Assembly (NCBI GenBank): GCA_951799425.1
Contig: OX637392.1
Location: forward strand, 41,058,593 to 41,122,592
Direction of reading: 5' to 3'
Origin: Ilex aquifolium
Taxonomy: Eukaryota > Streptophyta > Magnoliopsida > Aquifoliales > Aquifoliaceae
DNA length: 64,000 nucleotides
Shown here: one piece after another, positions 60,580 to 64,000 of the stretch
Layout of the letters: every line of letters begins with the position of its first letter
How positions within the stretch are numbered: position 1 is the stretch's first letter
Notes under the pieces: model-generated
What the model saw: only the letters and a program-made list of their open reading frames with translations
What the model was told of the DNA's origin: nothing
Databases searched by the model: none
Program-made: the position numbers and the translations under genes

Positions 60580-61244
60580 TCGGGAGCTCCGGTAGATTAA
60601 GCAGAGTTCATCCAGCAGTGGTCAGAGCTCGTCTAGTCAGCGCTAAGAGCTCCCAGCCGGGGACACATGTTGGGAAATGATGAGTGGACAGCAAGATGAC
60701 AACGGATACAGTTATAAAGGAAGTAGAACCAATCCAAGGCATGAAACCCGTATTCAACTGCGATCCCCTCCTAAAACTAAGGAGAATCCCACGAAAGAAG
60801 GCAAAGATCTCTCCATTTGAAGCCAGCCATAAGGAGTTTAGGTAACTCCGGAATTATGGATGAAGATAGGGCACAATCCCTTCAATATAGGAAGTAATTC
60901 CGGATTAGAAATAGGCAGGAGGCCATAAAAGGGGAGAGCAACCGGAAACCCTAAGACCCTGAGTATTCTACTGTAACACATTCAATTCATCAATAAAGAA
61001 AAAAGGAGCAAGAGTCTCCATTAGAGAGTGGACTAGCCGAGCTCATTAGCCGGTGAACCACTATACTTCTACTGTATCACACGCACTACATGTCGGTTAA
61101 TTAGAGCATTCGTCCTTCGATACACGAGCCTTGTAGCTCAGATGCCATATCAAGCCCCACACAGATCGTTCATACCACATAATCCAGTCCCATAGCTCAT
61201 CTCCGAAGGTTTACACCATCACTTTGCTTCAGTTAAATATAATC

Positions 61245-62766
61245 ACTAGCATGATGAGATAACTCCGTAAAACATGCTTTATACTCAACTATTGCCATAG
61301 TATTTTGCTAGACATTAAGAAAATCCAAACCTATATTATCTCATACTCTTTCAGTGAACTGTTTACTATATTGAAGATTTTCTCAAATCTATCCCACGTC
61401 ATTTCTTCAGTTGCTTCTCTTACTTTCACCGATTCTCACCATTGATCCGCTTCCCCGACAAATAATTATGTTGTTAAGCTACTCGCAAAGTTGATGGGAT
61501 TTTCATTGCATCCATAAATTTCTTTACTTGTCGGAGATAGTTCTCCACATCCAACGGCTTCATCATTCCTTGAAATGTTGGTGGACGTTGTTTCATAAAT
61601 TCTTTCAAAACTATCATTTGTCTATCCTCGGGCTCTCTTGGATCAACTAGGTGTTGTCTTTCCTCATTCACTACCGGTGCATTTGGTGGTGGTGGTACTT
61701 CCCTATCTCTACTAGGTAGATATCTGGTTGCCTTGCTTCATTCTCAGGATTACTTAATAGATCAGTCCTATACACGAGATTAGGTTGACCTTAAACGAGG
61801 CAATGACTAAATAAACTCAAATTGCATGATGGAGATAGAAGCTACATTGCTACATTTAGAGTTATATCTGAGTTCTATCCTTGTCATCCAACGGTATAAG
61901 TGAGGTAATTGACTTAGAGACCTACTAGGCTTAGTATGGTTTTGACTTAGTTTATAATTTGACTTTAGCATTACTCTCATATTTACACTTAGAAATTTTT
62001 TTTGAAGCATATAATATTATTCTTGAACAACAATTACTGTTTACTATAAAATTCACTAGAATTGACTTGACACGTACGAGAATGAAACAACACCGATCTC
62101 TTAGAATTGTCATTTTTCCCGTCTCTTGACCCACTACTGAGATCCATAATAGCTTCGATTTTGCTAGTGATCAATGAACCAATCTCAACAGTCCACTTAC
62201 CAACTTATTCCTTGATTGACACACCCCAATCTAAGAAATCCACGAAGAACTATGGTTCAGTAATCTTCTGTAAGATCAAATAATCTGTAAAGGTTTATAT
62301 GTTATATACTAGAGTCTTTACACTATGACCTCACAACTTATGGATCGAATCATGCTTTTGATTCAATTAAAGGCTAAGTTTGCTATCTATAGCATTAAAA
62401 GAATCCTTTTCTATCATTTAGCCACTGCCCTTCATGGCCGGCCTTTCTCTTTTATTTTAGGAAGAGTCCAGAAATTAAGGAAATCTCTGTTAAGGTTTCT
62501 CATATGCCTTCCTCTTGAATTGCCTGAAGCTTTCAAATAGAGGTCTCTTGAAAACTAAGCGAGCACCTAATGTACGCCTATCTATAGATTCCGCTTGAGC
62601 ACCTAATTACCTACCATGACCTCAAATGTAATTTGTAAACAATCTTTCCAAGTGTGAACGCGTGGGTAGTATATGGATCGCTCAAGTCTTGGTCAAGTCC
62701 GACTTTGAACCAAATTACCAACTAGTTATCTTGGTTACTCCGGTCGTCAATCTTTGTTGCTCGTTG
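61245..62766 (-). mobile_element. Gypsy-like retrotransposon fossil, gag end (copy 2)
   Basis: This is the homologue of 5,361-7,130 in the same orientation. The minus strand around 61,474-61,671 has the gag N-terminal motif PPTFQGMMKPLDVENYLRQV. It lacks the MITE found in copy 1. It ends abruptly at 62,766, where a copia LTR begins. It is broken and without pol. Confidence 0.6.
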
Positions 62767-63217
62767 TGTTGGAATTTTTCCTATATTGGACTTCCATTAA
62801 TTGATAGTTAATTTTTAGTTTGTGAAAAACGAGCTGAATTTATGGTCAAATGAGATGAGCCCAATATTATTAAGTGATCTATTTTGATGGGCTTATTTAC
62901 ATCTTTTAATTGATGTGGTTGAGGCGGTTAAGTGTAGGTCTTAATCTAATTGTGGCCCGTAATGGGAGAGCCCATTAGATTTCATTATAAATACAGGCTA
63001 GGTCCCCTCTCTACTTCATAACCCTAAATTGGCTTGTCCCATTGAGAGCCGTCTATTGCTTTGAAGAATGAGAGGAAGACTTTGCCCTTCCGCGAAAGAA
63101 ACTTGAAGATCGAATATCATGGCTCATACAGGTATGTTCTAAATCTTGAATTTAGAATCTGTATCTTGTAATTTAGGTGTTCTAAATTTCATATACGAAT
63201 CATTAAAATTTCTTACA
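62767..63217 (+). repeat. Copia-type LTR, inserted in the gypsy-like fossil
   Basis: It starts TGTTGGAATTTTTCC and ends TTTCTTACA. It has a TATA-like TTATAAATACAGG near 62,989 followed by a CCCTAA leader. The primer-binding site TGGTATCAGAG (63,220-63,230) sits just inside. The rest of the element lies beyond or is missing. Confidence 0.8.
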
Positions 63218-64000
63218 TGTGGTATCAGAGTCTAACGTATATGAATTTAGGACCCAATAAAATTTGTATTACAATTTTATGACTCGAGCCTAGAATTTAA
63301 TTTTTTTTGTGTCACCGTCTATGGTCGTGATTCATACTGACAGCATTGATCAAAAGCTATAATATATATATATATATAGTGACGGCGGGGGTATCAAATT
63401 TCTCATACAATCATCGTCAATAGTTGAATTCCTTAATGGCTTGAATTCTTTTGGTTGAGATTTTTTTTTTAAGCCGCCAACTAATTGCTATCAATTTGGG
63501 CAATTATGAATTGATGGCAATACTTGATATATATATATATATACAGATTTTTCTTGAATGGTTTGGTGCAAATCAATTTTTTCTTGAATGCTTTGACGGC
63601 TAAACAGGATGAAGCAGTAACTTTTCTTTAACCTGGGCCTTTTCTTTTTTCCATCCAAGGCATCATGAGCGGCCAAGAAGAATAATATATATAAAAAAAA
63701 AAAAAAAAAAAAGTAGCATTATGATGGCTACTGTTTTCGGTACGTCATAAAGAAAAAAAAAAAAGGAAAAAATGTTACAGATAAAGGCTACTATTTTTTT
63801 TTTAATTAAATTGAGATGCTTGTCATCAAAGTCAATTTATATATATATTATGTTAAAACTTTTATGATTTATATATATTCTCTTCTTGTAGATGACTCGT
63901 GTTAATAACATGGGGTCATGTTGATGAATAGATATAGACTTTGTCCATACAAATTATTTTCTCATGTTGATGTAATTTTGATTGAATTGTTATAATTTGT
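63218..64000 (+). other. Leader of the copia fossil and AT-rich sequence to the window end
   Basis: After the primer-binding site I see no gag domain. TA dinucleotide runs occur at 63,363-63,379 and 63,527-63,542, and poly-A runs near 63,690 and 63,750. Confidence 0.4.

Larger units (their letters stand above)
51628..61200 (+). mobile_element. Gypsy-type LTR fossil hosting CACTA 2
   Basis: It starts TGATGATGCCTAAAATAAAT. The first 172 bp (51,628-51,799) are duplicated in tandem, and the second copy begins at 51,800. That copy is interrupted after 51,850 by CACTA 2 and resumes at 60,580. After the duplicated unit come a TATA-like CCATAAAAGGGG (60,930) and an LTR-like 3' part with TCAATAAAGAAA, extending to about 61,200. 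No coding domain is visible. It interrupts the copia gag fossil, so it is younger than that. Confidence 0.6.

Overview
The window looks like nuclear DNA of a flowering plant, probably a woody eudicot. Host genes have short GT-AG introns, the background is AT-rich, and most of the sequence is nested transposable elements. Recognisable plant families include germin-like proteins, SAD2-type importin, LEUNIG_HOMOLOG and RFC1. Everything here is read by eye; identities to named families come from memory of the proteins, not from searches.

Left part (1-12,060): LTR-retrotransposon debris, then two tandem, apparently intact germin-like protein (GLP) genes (1,789-2,566 and 8,332-9,072, same strand, 215 aa each, roughly 92% identical). 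They share a proximal promoter. Between and around them lie a tRNA-derived SINE with target-site duplications, an approximately 520-bp element with long terminal inverted repeats, a gypsy-like gag remnant that itself carries a 332-bp MITE, and a 356-bp MITE inserted in the promoter of the second GLP gene. The first GLP promoter preserves that MITE's empty site.

Middle (12,063-41,287): an old Ty1/copia element on the minus strand, with both LTRs visible. It was split by two later insertions: a 2.2-kb solo LTR with a 5-bp duplication GTAAA, and a 21.7-kb CACTA (EnSpm/CMC) DNA transposon at 16,397-38,127 with a 3-bp duplication ACT. The CACTA element encodes a damaged TNP2-type transposase and a six-exon, fully open TNP1/TnpA-like gene of 402 codons. 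It also carries, all on the same strand and with introns, pieces of at least three host genes: a SAD2/importin-8-like nuclear transport receptor, the corepressor LEUNIG_HOMOLOG, and the clamp-loader subunit RFC1.

Right part (41,288-64,000): a second 2.2-kb solo LTR and an inverted relative of it, a roughly 1-kb CCA/CAC-rich tract, a copia gag remnant, and a gypsy-type LTR into which a second, 8.7-kb CACTA element (51,851-60,579, 3-bp duplication TCG) inserted. This second element belongs to the same family by its ends but shows no transposase. It carries fragments of a UEV1/MMZ ubiquitin-conjugating variant, an FKBP53/43-like gene and possibly a LARP1-like gene, plus a 2.3-kb AT-rich minisatellite. 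The window ends in a second copy of the gypsy-like gag remnant interrupted by another copia LTR.

The most notable content is the pair of related CACTA elements. They share terminal repeats and arrays of GCGACG...CGTCGC palindromes spaced almost exactly 80 bp apart, and both have captured several unrelated host genes.
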